Assembly (NCBI RefSeq): GCF_001468395.1
Contig: NZ_LNSG01000004.1
Span: 434,001 to 498,000 of the forward strand
DNA length: 64,000 nucleotides
Reading direction: 5' to 3'
Origin: Sphingopyxis sp. H073
Lineage (GTDB): Bacteria; Pseudomonadota; Alphaproteobacteria; Sphingomonadales; Sphingomonadaceae
The notes beneath the pieces were generated by a model. That model was not told the origin of the DNA and did not search any database. It saw nothing but the letters and a program-made list of their open reading frames with translations. Of this stretch, positions 37,834 to 45,678 are shown in pieces. The number at the start of each line of letters is the position of its first letter. Position 1 is the stretch's first letter. A program made the position numbers and the translations under genes.

Positions 37834-38218
37834 AGCTTCGGTTAGCCGCTCACCACCCCAAATCCGCCATCGCCTGCAAATAGGCCTTTCCTACATTATC
37901 CCGCTGTGTCAGCCTTCTTCCGGCTCTTTCATCTGGTAGATGAAAGCGGTCGGGACGAGGCGTGCGAGATGCGTTCGGCATGCTCCCGGTCCAAAAAGAG
38001 CGCTCAATGGGCTGAACTTTCCTGAACTTTGGGATTCAGGCCGCGATGACCGGGGAAGCCATGACAGATCCCCACCCTATCTTGGCCGTCAAGGCCGCCG
38101 GCATATCCCGCTGCTCGTCAGATCGAACGACCATCGCATAATGGCGATATCCTTTGCGAAAAATTGAGCTTGCAGGGTGTCGCGGCGATGCTAGCCTCGC
38201 ATAGCAACAGGAGAGCCA

Positions 38219-38986
38219 ATGATGCGTCACGTCCTAGCTCTGCCGGCCGCATTTGCGGTGATCGCACTTGCCACCTCCGCCACGGCCCAAGGCGCCTCCG
38301 ATGTCGAGGATCTTGTCGGGGCCCGGGCGGCCGGCGGCGAGACCCAGCTTCTCTCGCGCGGATATGAGCAGCGTCAGTCGAACGACGTGCGCGATCAGCG
38401 TTTCACCTTCTGGTGGAACAAGCGCACCGGACGCTGCATCTCCGTATCCACGATGGAGGGCCGCTACGCCGCGATCATCGGGGTGCCTGCCGGGAACTGC
38501 TCCGAAGGGTCACAGGGCGACAACCGGAACGATCACGGCGCACCGCCGCCCGCATCCGACTATCGCGACCCCAATTCGATGGTCCTTGTCTGTTATGGCG
38601 GCGGAAATCGCCCGACCGTGACCTCGCAGCCGACTTACACCTGGAACCATTCCAATCATAAATGGGAATGGAGCAATCAGGTGGCGAGCGGCACCGAGGC
38701 ATTCAACAGCGATATCCAGATCGAACTCTACGGAACGCAGGGCCGTATCCACCTCGGGCCCAAGCTTGTGCCGCCGATCCATTCCGGCGGCGATCATGGG
38801 TGGTGGGATCTGGAAAACCTGGTCGTTGGACGCGATCAGATCACCGCGACTTATCGCCTCAATGGCATGAACAAGCCCAAGCTGACGATCGATCGCCGCA
38901 CCGGCCTCATCACCATCAAGGCGGTCACCGACTTTTCCGGGCGCTGCGACATTGGCAACTGGGGCAACGGGCAGCGCCGCTTCTGA
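38219..38986 (+). CDS. secreted protein of unknown function (255 aa)
   Basis: A signal peptide (HVLALPAAFAVIALATSATAQ, split at residue 24) precedes a mature protein rich in Gly, Asn and Trp. An early RCISVSTMEGRYA segment with cysteines and a long middle (NRPTVTSQPTYTW) lead to a beta-rich end (TYRLNGMNKPKLTIDRRTGLITI) that looks like a lipocalin or beta-sandwich fold, ending with FSGRCDIG. Four cysteines could form disulfides. The opening RGYEQRQSNDVRDQRFTFWWN is reminiscent of bacterial exported DUF proteins with a YR...W pattern. No function is assigned. Confidence 0.7.
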   Translation: MMRHVLALPAAFAVIALATSATAQGASDVEDLVGARAAGGETQLLSRGYEQRQSNDVRDQRFTFWWNKRTGRCISVSTMEGRYAAIIGVPAGNCSEGSQGDNRNDHGAPPPASDYRDPNSMVLVCYGGGNRPTVTSQPTYTWNHSNHKWEWSNQVASGTEAFNSDIQIELYGTQGRIHLGPKLVPPIHSGGDHGWWDLENLVVGRDQITATYRLNGMNKPKLTIDRRTGLITIKAVTDFSGRCDIGNWGNGQRRF

Positions 38987-39063
38987 TATGGAGCCAAGGT
39001 CGACCGCGCATCATTTCGGTCGACCTTAGGGGTCGAGACACGGCAAGAAGCGCAGACTTGACG

Positions 39064-39296
39064 TCACGCCTTTAGCCGCTGGTGGTCCGCTTTGATCGCC
39101 ATAGCTGCGATAGAGGCATGAACCGCGTGGGCTTCGATCGGCTTGATCAGCAAATGGCCCTGGATCTGGTGGCACCCCTCCTGCCGCACGATTTCGGCTG
39201 CGCTTAATCCTCTACGCCCTCGGCCAGTGTCTCCATGCCCGGCGCGTCCGCCAGCGTCGTGATCGCGCGGATCACCTTGTCGGCCTTCCCGGGACA
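39064..39296 (-). pseudogene. frameshifted EAL-domain (c-di-GMP phosphodiesterase) remnant
   Basis: One minus-strand frame reads DKVIRAITTLADAPGMETLAEGVED and then stops (residues given in two parts: TLAEGVED is the EAL motif before the stop); after a one-base shift another frame continues AEIVRQEGCHQIQGHLLIKPI, the classical end of EAL domains. The rest of the domain is missing. This is therefore a decayed fragment of a cyclic-di-GMP phosphodiesterase. No promoter or start belongs to it. Confidence 0.7.
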
Positions 39297-39328
39297 TTGG
39301 GGCGGTGCGCCAGATGCACTCGCCGCCT

Positions 39329-39357
39329 CTTGAAACCGAAAAAGGCCTACCTAATTT
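39329..39357 (+). promoter_or_regulatory. sigma32-like promoter of hsp20
   Basis: CTTGAA (39329-39334), 15 bases, then CCTAATTT (39350-39357), about 105 bases before the hsp20 ATG. It matches the groESL promoter in -35 and spacing. Confidence 0.65.
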
Positions 39358-39461
39358 TTTCCTGGACGCCGCATTTTGCGGGTCCGAAGGACATAGAGAG
39401 CGCCGGCTCTACGTCCCGGCGCATCTCATGCCCGAATTGCTTCACTCAGGAGGATTTGGAA

Positions 39462-39941
39462 ATGAGAACCGACTTCGACTTTACCCCCTACCGCCGCTCG
39501 ACGGTGGGTTTCGACCACCTCTTCGACCTGCTGGAGAAGGGGCAGCGCAGCGAGACGTCCGACGGCTATCCCGCCTTCGACATCGTCCGCGACGCCGACG
39601 ACCGCTATCGCATCACGCTGGCGGTTCCCGGCTTCAAGGCCGACGAGATCGAGATCGTCGCGCAGCAGAACCAGCTCACTGTCACGGGCAAGCCGGCCGG
39701 GGAGGATGCGAAGCGCGCCTATCTCCACCGCGGCATCGCGCGCCGGGAATTCGAACGGCGCTTCCAGCTGGCCGACTATATCGAGGTGGGCAGCGCAAGC
39801 TTCGCCGACGGGCTGCTCACGATCGAGCTCAACCGCGTCGTTCCCGAAGCGATGAAGCCGCGCAAGATCGAGATCGGCAGCAGTTCCGGCGAGCGGCAGC
39901 GGATCGCAGCGCCCGAGGACAAGGCGCTCGAAAGCGCGTGA
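39462..39941 (+). CDS. small heat-shock protein Hsp20 (IbpA-like)
   Basis: This 159-residue ATP-independent holdase binds unfolding proteins. The alpha-crystallin domain spans about residues 40-130 (PAFDIVRDADDRYRITLAVPGF, split; then the end signature ADGLLTIELNRVVPE). The N-terminus starts MRTDFDFTPYRRSTVGFD, typical of IbpA-type proteins. AGGAGG precedes the ATG. A sigma32-like promoter is upstream and an intrinsic terminator at 39952 follows. A fragment of a second copy lies at 22657. Confidence 0.93.
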   Translation: MRTDFDFTPYRRSTVGFDHLFDLLEKGQRSETSDGYPAFDIVRDADDRYRITLAVPGFKADEIEIVAQQNQLTVTGKPAGEDAKRAYLHRGIARREFERRFQLADYIEVGSASFADGLLTIELNRVVPEAMKPRKIEIGSSSGERQRIAAPEDKALESA

Positions 39942-39951
39942 GCGCCTAAGA

Positions 39952-39979
39952 GGGGGCACTCCATCGTGCCCCCTTTTTT
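39952..39979 (+). terminator. intrinsic terminator after hsp20
   Basis: GGGGGCAC (39952-39959), loop TCCATC, GTGCCCCC (39966-39973), then six Ts to 39979. This is a textbook Rho-independent terminator 11 bases after the hsp20 stop. Confidence 0.9.
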
Positions 39980-40036
39980 CAGGAAGATTGTCGGCGGCGG
40001 GGGTTAGGCAGGCAGCGACCTGGCCGGCCGCTCGCC

Positions 40037-40306
40037 CTATTCCAGCGACCGCAGAATATCGGCCGCGCGCCACTCGGCGGGTCCGATCAGCGCATGATGC
40101 GCGATCCGTACCGAATGGAGCGCAGCTTCGATCTGCCGCCGCCACATGGCCAGAAAATCGAACAGTATCGGAAAGTCCGGCGGAAGATCATAGTCCTGCC
40201 AGACAAAGAGCTGGAGCAGCGAGGGATGATCGGGCCGGTAATAGTGGATCTCGGCGGTCGTCAGCCCATAGCCGTCCAGCTGCGCGATCAGCGCCCGGTC
40301 GGTCAT
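40037..40306 (-). CDS. usg: Usg family protein
   Basis: This 89-residue small protein belongs to the Usg family, first noted near the tryptophan operon in alphaproteobacteria. The features seen are LDGYGLTTAEIHYYRPDHPSL, WQDYDLPPDFP and ALHSVRIAH. Its function is unknown. It overlaps the upstream 75-aa gene by ATGA and is on the opposite strand to hsp20. A truncated copy lies at 22805-22900. Confidence 0.85.
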   Translation of the reverse strand: MTDRALIAQLDGYGLTTAEIHYYRPDHPSLLQLFVWQDYDLPPDFPILFDFLAMWRRQIEAALHSVRIAHHALIGPAEWRAADILRSLE

Positions 40307-40530
40307 GGCGCGCGCGCTTCGCCGCCGTCGAGCGAGCGGAGCGCCGCCAGCACATCGTCGACCGGCACCGCGCGCCGCACGCCCGGCGGCTTGCGGAGCG
40401 CCGGCCGGTTGCGGACTGCCGAGCGGTCCGATGCCCAGGATGCGAGGAGGGCGCGCTTGACCTCGGGCTCCAGGCTCGGGTGACGCGCCACGTCGAAGGG
40501 ATGAAGAAAACGGGAAAATGGCTCGGACAT
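40303..40530 (-). CDS. 75-aa conserved protein, copy 2
   Basis: Nearly identical (74 of 75 residues) to the protein at 22897-23124. The KRALLASWASD motif is conserved in alphaproteobacteria; its role is unknown. It is followed by usg in a 4-base overlap. A CTTGAC-N15-CCCAAAAT element (40594-40622) upstream on this strand resembles a sigma32 promoter, in line with the neighbouring hsp20. Confidence 0.78.
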   Translation of the reverse strand: MSEPFSRFLHPFDVARHPSLEPEVKRALLASWASDRSAVRNRPALRKPPGVRRAVPVDDVLAALRSLDGGEARAP

Positions 40531-40593
40531 GATCGTGCCTCCTTCCTTGTCGCCATTCCTTTCTCGTCGTGCGGCAAAAGGCCGCGGATACAG

Positions 40594-40622
40594 ATTTTGG
40601 GAAGCCAGCGAGTCGAGTCAAG
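40594..40622 (-). promoter_or_regulatory. sigma32-like promoter of the 75-aa gene/usg
   Basis: On the minus strand CTTGAC (40622-40617), 15 bases, then CCCAAAAT (40601-40594). The same site is at 23188-23216 in repeat copy 1. It has the same spacing as the groESL and hsp20 promoters. Confidence 0.5.
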
Positions 40623-40725
40623 AGGGCTGAGGCCGTTGAAAAGGGGGCCTTGTTTCTCCCAACCCGGGGGAACAAAAAATTCTGCCCGATCCTCTTGAAG
40701 CGAAGAGGTGCGCTTTCGGCGGCCG

Positions 40726-41313
40726 TCAGTAACCAGCTTCGACCGCCAACCGGATGGCATCCGCGGTGGTCTCGACGCCGAGCGCACGCAAAAGTGCCGA
40801 CCGGTGCATCTTCACCGTGCGCTCCGACAATGAAAGTGCGAATGCGATCTGCTTGTTGAGCTGCCCGCTCGCCATATGCTTCAATACCTCGCGCTGCCGC
40901 GGCGAAAGCGCCTCGATCAATTGGCGCGCCCTTGCGGTGCGCTGGGCAGCCGCATCCTCGACGCCACCTACTTCCATTTGGGATCCAAGGAAATATTCGA
41001 GCTTTCCGGTGACCCCGAATATCGGCGCGACGAGGACGGCGTTGCGGAACGGCGAGCCGTCCTTGCGATAGTTCAGGATGTCGACAAGCGCGGGCCGGCG
41101 CGCGCGGATTGAGGCGCGCAACGTCTCGGTCAGTTCAGGCTCGGTGCCGGGGCCGGAAAGAAAACGGCAATTCCGCCCGATAATCTCCTCGCGTGCATAT
41201 CCCGTCAGCGCCGCGAACGCCGCATTGCATTCGACGATCGGATTGTCGGGCAACCGCGGGTCGCTGATCACCGCAGCGATCGGGCTCGCCGCGATCATCG
41301 TCTTCAATGACAT
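40726..41313 (-). CDS. LOV-HTH blue-light photoreceptor transcription factor
   Basis: This 195-residue regulator has an N-terminal PAS/LOV domain and a C-terminal LuxR-type HTH. The flavin-adduct cysteine is Cys49 in GRNCRFL (46-52), the hallmark of LOV domains, followed by NYRKDGSPFRN with the FMN-contacting Asn. The HTH reads LSPRQREVLKHMASGQLNKQIA and SERTVKMHRS. Layout and size match EL222-type proteins that bind DNA on blue light. ATG 41313 follows AGGAAG. It is divergent from a photolyase/carotenoid gene set, which it most likely controls. Confidence 0.9.
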   Translation of the reverse strand: MSLKTMIAASPIAAVISDPRLPDNPIVECNAAFAALTGYAREEIIGRNCRFLSGPGTEPELTETLRASIRARRPALVDILNYRKDGSPFRNAVLVAPIFGVTGKLEYFLGSQMEVGGVEDAAAQRTARARQLIEALSPRQREVLKHMASGQLNKQIAFALSLSERTVKMHRSALLRALGVETTADAIRLAVEAGY

Positions 41314-41515
41314 AGCTTCCTGCCTGCTCCTCGCCTCATGCCCCAAGGGACATGTTGCGACACTTGCCCCCTGTCATGCAAGCCTCGTCGGCGCCGGAAT
41401 GCGGCGGAACGAGAAAAACCCAGATGATCCATGATGACCGGGGCCGCGGCGCGGCTCGCGATACTTCCGCTTCCTGCATTCCGTTGTCGATCGACGCTAT
41501 GGTCCGGTGCCCTCC

Positions 41516-42460
41516 ATGCATGTAGCGATCGTGGGCGCCGGAATCTCAGGCCTCGCCTGCGCCCACCGGCTGCGGGACGCAGGCATTGCCGTCTCCGTTT
41601 TCGACAAGGCTCGCGGCGTCGGGGGGCGTCTTGCAACGCGGCGCTCCAAGCTCCGGGGCCGGGCCGTCGGCTTCGACCACGGCGCAACACATTTCACGGC
41701 ACGGTCGGACGGTTTCCGGCGCCTCGTAGGCCAGTGGGAGGCAGCGGGGCTTGCCGCGCGCTGGCCTGCCGCGGGCGCCGACAGCTGGGTCGGGACGCCG
41801 ACGATGACTGCCCCGATAAAGGCGCTCGCCTCGGGCATCGATGTCAGCCTCTCGACCCCGGTTACCGCCCTGACCCGATCAGGCGACGGCTGGACACTGC
41901 ACAGCGAAGCGGCCCGCCTCGGCGATTTCGACGCGGCGGTGGTCGCGATCCCTTCCGAGCAAGCGGCGCCGCTCCTGTCGCTTCACGACTTCGAGATGGC
42001 GCGCGCCGCCATGTCGGTGCGATCCTATCCATCGTGGAGCGCGATGTTCGCCTTTCGCGAGCGCATTGCCGATCTTCCCGATTTCCTGCGCGGCGCCGGC
42101 CCCATCGTGACCGCCGCTCGCGACAGCGCCAAGCCGGGACGCACGCCCGGTGAACGGTGGGTCGTGCAGGCCGACTGGACGTGGTCGGAGGCGAATCTGG
42201 GCCGCGACAGCGCGGATGTGTCGGAGGCACTACTTGCTGCTCTCGCGGATGCGGCCGGCCGCCCCCTGCCGCGCCCTTTCCATTCGGCCGCGCACCGCTG
42301 GCTGTTTGCCCAGCCCTCGGGCCGGGACCTCACGACGCTCTGGAACGATGCGATCGGGCTCGGCGCCTGCGGTGACTGGCTTTATCATGGCTTTGCCGAA
42401 TATGCATGGTTGTCCGGCCATGTGCTGGGCGCGGCGATCGCTGCGGGAGCAAACCGATGA
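41516..42460 (+). CDS. FAD-dependent amine-oxidase/renalase-like oxidoreductase
   Basis: This is a 314-residue flavoprotein with the N-terminal dinucleotide motif VGAGISGLACAHRL and the FDKARGVGGRLATRR segment typical of renalase-like and FAD-NAD(P)-binding proteins found beside photolyases. The C-terminal block LYHGFAEYAWLSGHVLGAAI closes the FAD site. The substrate is unknown. The first gene transcribed away from the LOV regulator, it overlaps crtI by ATGA. A GTG at 41507 is an alternative start. Confidence 0.8.
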   Translation: MHVAIVGAGISGLACAHRLRDAGIAVSVFDKARGVGGRLATRRSKLRGRAVGFDHGATHFTARSDGFRRLVGQWEAAGLAARWPAAGADSWVGTPTMTAPIKALASGIDVSLSTPVTALTRSGDGWTLHSEAARLGDFDAAVVAIPSEQAAPLLSLHDFEMARAAMSVRSYPSWSAMFAFRERIADLPDFLRGAGPIVTAARDSAKPGRTPGERWVVQADWTWSEANLGRDSADVSEALLAALADAAGRPLPRPFHSAAHRWLFAQPSGRDLTTLWNDAIGLGACGDWLYHGFAEYAWLSGHVLGAAIAAGANR

Positions 42461-43992
42461 TCGCTGCCGTCGTCATCGGCGCGGGCTTCGGCGGTCTCGC
42501 TCTGGCGATCAGACTGCAGTCGGCGGGCGTGGAAACGCTGCTGGTCGAGGCACGCGAGCTTGCAGGCGGCCGCGCCTATATGTTCGAGAAGGAAGGCTTC
42601 CGGTTCGACGCCGGCCCGACCGTCATCACAGACCCCTCCTGCCTCGCCGAGCTCTGGGCGCTAAGCGGCGACACGATCGATCGCGATGTCGACCTGCTTC
42701 CCGTTGCACCCTTCTATCGGCTCAGCTGGCCCGACGGATCGCATTTCGACTACAGCAATGATCGCGGCGCACTGAACCGGCAGATCGCCGCCCTCGAACC
42801 GCGCGATCTGGAAGGCTATGAACGATTTCTCGGCTACGCGGCCGCAGTCCATGAGGAAGGATATGTGAAGCTTGGGGCGGTGCCGTTCCTCGATTTCCGC
42901 TCGATGCTGAAAGCGGCGCCGGCGCTGGCGCGGCGCCGGGCCTGGCGCTCGGTCTACGCAACCGTCGCCGGCTTCGTGAAAAATGAGAAGCTCCGCGAGG
43001 CCTTGTCGTTCCACACCCTGCTGGTCGGCGGCAATCCGATGACGACGAGCAGCATCTATGCGCTGATCCACAAGCTCGAGCAGGATGGCGGCGTCTGGTA
43101 TGCCCGCGGCGGCACGAACCGCCTGGTTGCCGGCATGTCGGCGCTGTTCGAGCGCCTCGGCGGAACGATCCGTCTGGGCGATCCGGTGGTGCGGATCGAA
43201 ACGCGGGGCGACCGCGCGACGGCTGTCGTGACGAAGAGCGGCTTCCGCGCGGAGGCCAGCGTCGTCGCATCGAACGCGGACCTATTGCACAGCTACCGCG
43301 ATCTGCTCGATCATCCCCGCGGGCCGCGAGAAGGCGCGCGGCTGGCTCGCAAAAGCTGGTCCCCGAGCCTTTTCGTTCTCCATCTGGGCGTGCGGGGGCG
43401 CTTCCCCGACATTCCGCATCACATGATCCTGTTCGGACCTCGATACCGCGGACTTCTCGACGACATCTACCGTCACGGCAGGCTTGCGGACGACTTTTCG
43501 CTCTATCTCCATCATCCCAGCGCGTCCGATCCCACCGTCGCGCCCGATGGGCACAGCAGCTTCTACATTCTCGCGCCGGTTCCGCATCTCGGCCATGCTC
43601 CGCTCGACTGGGACGTCGAAGGGCCGAGGCTGGCGGCGCGCATGATCGCCGAGATCGAGCGGCGGCTGATTCCGGATTTCGGCGACCGTATCGTGACGAG
43701 CCTCGCCTATGCCCCGCCCGATTTCGAACGCGATCTTGCCGCCCATCACGGCAGCGCCTTCAGCCTTACTCCGTCGTTGACGCAGAGTGCATGGTTTCGC
43801 GGCCACAACCGCGACGACCGTATCTCCAACCTCTACTTCACCGGTGCCGGCACCCATCCCGGCGCCGGCATTCCCGGCGTCGTGGCGAGCGCGAAAGCAA
43901 CGGCCGGTCTCATCCTCGACGATATCGGCGCACGGCGGGCCGCGCACGGCCGCGGCCCTGTCGCTCGGAAACAACAGGGGCCGGGAAGATGA
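42457..43992 (+). CDS. crtI: phytoene desaturase family protein
   Basis: This 511-residue FAD enzyme of carotenoid biosynthesis inserts double bonds into phytoene-type C40 chains. The N-terminal VVIGAGFGGLALAIRL with RFDAGPTVITDP and the C-terminal FTGAGTHPGAGIPGVVASAKATAG are the family signatures. No phytoene synthase (crtB) is in the window, so it may complement carotenoid genes elsewhere or act on another terpenoid. It is coupled to the upstream flavoprotein gene and lies in the light cluster. Confidence 0.87.
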   Translation: MIAAVVIGAGFGGLALAIRLQSAGVETLLVEARELAGGRAYMFEKEGFRFDAGPTVITDPSCLAELWALSGDTIDRDVDLLPVAPFYRLSWPDGSHFDYSNDRGALNRQIAALEPRDLEGYERFLGYAAAVHEEGYVKLGAVPFLDFRSMLKAAPALARRRAWRSVYATVAGFVKNEKLREALSFHTLLVGGNPMTTSSIYALIHKLEQDGGVWYARGGTNRLVAGMSALFERLGGTIRLGDPVVRIETRGDRATAVVTKSGFRAEASVVASNADLLHSYRDLLDHPRGPREGARLARKSWSPSLFVLHLGVRGRFPDIPHHMILFGPRYRGLLDDIYRHGRLADDFSLYLHHPSASDPTVAPDGHSSFYILAPVPHLGHAPLDWDVEGPRLAARMIAEIERRLIPDFGDRIVTSLAYAPPDFERDLAAHHGSAFSLTPSLTQSAWFRGHNRDDRISNLYFTGAGTHPGAGIPGVVASAKATAGLILDDIGARRAAHGRGPVARKQQGPGR

Positions 43993-44114
43993 CCGCGACC
44001 GGCCTATTGAGGAGCGAGGCCGGCGCGCCGGCCACGGGCATTGGCGGTTCCACCGGCGGCAGGGCCCTTGCGACCTTTACCTTGCCGCGGTGGGGGGCGA
44101 TGGATTGTCATCGC

Positions 44115-44145
44115 CGGGCGGTGCGGCGCTGCGCCGCACCGCCCG
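44115..44145. repeat. 14-bp perfect hairpin between crtI and photolyase
   Basis: CGGGCGGTGCGGCG (44115-44128) and CGCCGCACCGCCCG (44132-44145) pair perfectly around CTG. It lies 123 bases after crtI and 41 bases before the photolyase ATG. Such a stable stem would check read-through or protect the upstream mRNA. Confidence 0.7.
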
Positions 44146-44185
44146 AAACCCTGGCCCATGATGGGCGCGCGGACCGGGGAACGGG

Positions 44186-45562
44186 ATGACCCGAACATCG
44201 ATCTTGTGGTTCCGGCAGGACCTCCGGCTCACCGACCATCCGGCGCTGACGGCGGCGATAGCCGAGGGCGCTGTCGTGCCGGTCTATATATTGGACGATG
44301 AGGCGCCCGGGGATTGGTCGATCGGCGGAGCGCAAAGGTGGTGGCTTCACCACAGCCTCACGGCCCTCGACGCCAGCCTCCGCAAGCGGGGCAGCAGGCT
44401 GGTTCTGCGGCGCGGCGCAGCGGCGGCCGAGCTGGAGAAGATCATGATCGAAACCGGCGCGCGCCATGTCTTGGCCACGCGCTGTTACGAGCCATGGTGG
44501 AAACGGATCGACGCGGCACTGTCTGCCCGCGCAGACCTCGTGCTGCACGACGGCAATTATCTCGCCCCACCGTCGGCCATCACGAACATGAGCGGCGAGC
44601 GTTACCGCGTCTTCACTCCATGGTATCGTCGGCTGCTCGAGCGAATGCCGCCCGCGCTGCCGCTGCCGGCTCCGGACCGCATCGCGGGCCCCGAGCTATG
44701 GCCGGAGTCGGAAGGGCTTTCAACTTGGTGCCTCACACCGACCGCGCCCGATTGGGCCTCGGGCTTCGGCGCGTGGGTGCCCGGCGAGAAGGGGGCTCTT
44801 CGCGCACTTCGCGACTGGCTCCCGGCCGCTGGCGATTACAAAATCGATCGCGACTATCCCGCTCGGCCCGCGACATCGCGGCTCTCCCCCCATCTCCACT
44901 TCGGCGAAATCAGTCCGCGAACGCTTTGGCATGCGCTCGGGGACCGCGACGATCCCGGCGCCGAAGCTTTTCGTTCCGAAATCGGCTGGCGCGAACATGG
45001 TCTCAATCTCGTCGATCAAATGCCCGATTATGGCGAACGGAACGGCCGCGCTCCCTTCGACCGCTTCCCATGGCGAACGGGCGCGGCGGCGGATCGGGAC
45101 TTTCGGGCATGGTGCCGGGGCCGGACCGGATATCCTGTCGTCGACGCTGGGATGCGCGAACTCTGGAGCACCGGATGGATGCACAACCGCGTCCGAATGA
45201 TAACCGCGTCCTTCCTGGTCAAGCATCTCCTCATCGACTGGCGGCGCGGCGAGCGTTGGTTCTGGGACACATTGCTCGACGCCGATTTCGGCTCAAATGC
45301 GATGAACTGGCAATATGTCGCTGGCACGGGCGTCGATGCGCCCGTCTTTTCGCGGATCATGTCGCCGCTCCTGCAGTGCGAGAAGTTTGCGATGGGAGAT
45401 TATGTCCGCGCGTTCGTGCCCGAACTCTCTCGGCTCGGTGACAGCGAGATTGCCGCAATGCATGGCGGCGGGACCGGCATTGCCGGCTATCCGGCGCCGC
45501 TCGTCGGCCACCAGGAGGCTCGGAGCCGTGCACTGGCCGCGTGGGAGTCGCTGCGCGCCTGA
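44186..45562 (+). CDS. phrB: deoxyribodipyrimidine photolyase (CPD class I)
   Basis: This is a 458-residue FAD enzyme that uses blue light to split cyclobutane pyrimidine dimers in DNA. The N-terminal antenna domain begins SILWFRQDLRLTDHPAL. The FAD domain has REHGLNLVDQMPDYG, the ITASFLVKHLLIDWRRGERWFWDTL segment (split at its centre) and NWQYVAGTGVDAPVFSRI, covering the FAD pocket and electron-transfer tryptophans. The usual pterin antenna would need folate chemistry, relevant to the FolE-like gene downstream. Confidence 0.94.
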   Translation: MTRTSILWFRQDLRLTDHPALTAAIAEGAVVPVYILDDEAPGDWSIGGAQRWWLHHSLTALDASLRKRGSRLVLRRGAAAAELEKIMIETGARHVLATRCYEPWWKRIDAALSARADLVLHDGNYLAPPSAITNMSGERYRVFTPWYRRLLERMPPALPLPAPDRIAGPELWPESEGLSTWCLTPTAPDWASGFGAWVPGEKGALRALRDWLPAAGDYKIDRDYPARPATSRLSPHLHFGEISPRTLWHALGDRDDPGAEAFRSEIGWREHGLNLVDQMPDYGERNGRAPFDRFPWRTGAAADRDFRAWCRGRTGYPVVDAGMRELWSTGWMHNRVRMITASFLVKHLLIDWRRGERWFWDTLLDADFGSNAMNWQYVAGTGVDAPVFSRIMSPLLQCEKFAMGDYVRAFVPELSRLGDSEIAAMHGGGTGIAGYPAPLVGHQEARSRALAAWESLRA

Positions 45563-45678
45563 CGAAGATCACGCCGAAGCGCTTGGCGGCGCGGATTGCC
45601 CGAAAGTCCAGCTGTCGGTGCCGCTCGAATGCGCTCAAAGGCCCTTCGGATGAGCATCGGGAAAGTTATCGCCCGGAC

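Larger units (their letters stand above)
40211..40704. repeat. direct repeat, copy 2 (usg/75-aa gene segment)
   Basis: This is the second copy of the 490-base segment also found at 22805-23296, in the same orientation and almost identical. Here usg is complete and hsp20 lies intact alongside, so this is the more complete copy. Identity ends at CTTGAAGCGAA, so the -10 part of the groESL promoter is not present here. Confidence 0.85.

Noticed and set aside
43989-44189. A 66-codon frame coupled by ATGA to both crtI and the photolyase
   Set aside because: It consists of GC-rich low-complexity sequence that includes the 14-bp hairpin, with no recognisable domain; the overlaps are probably accidental.
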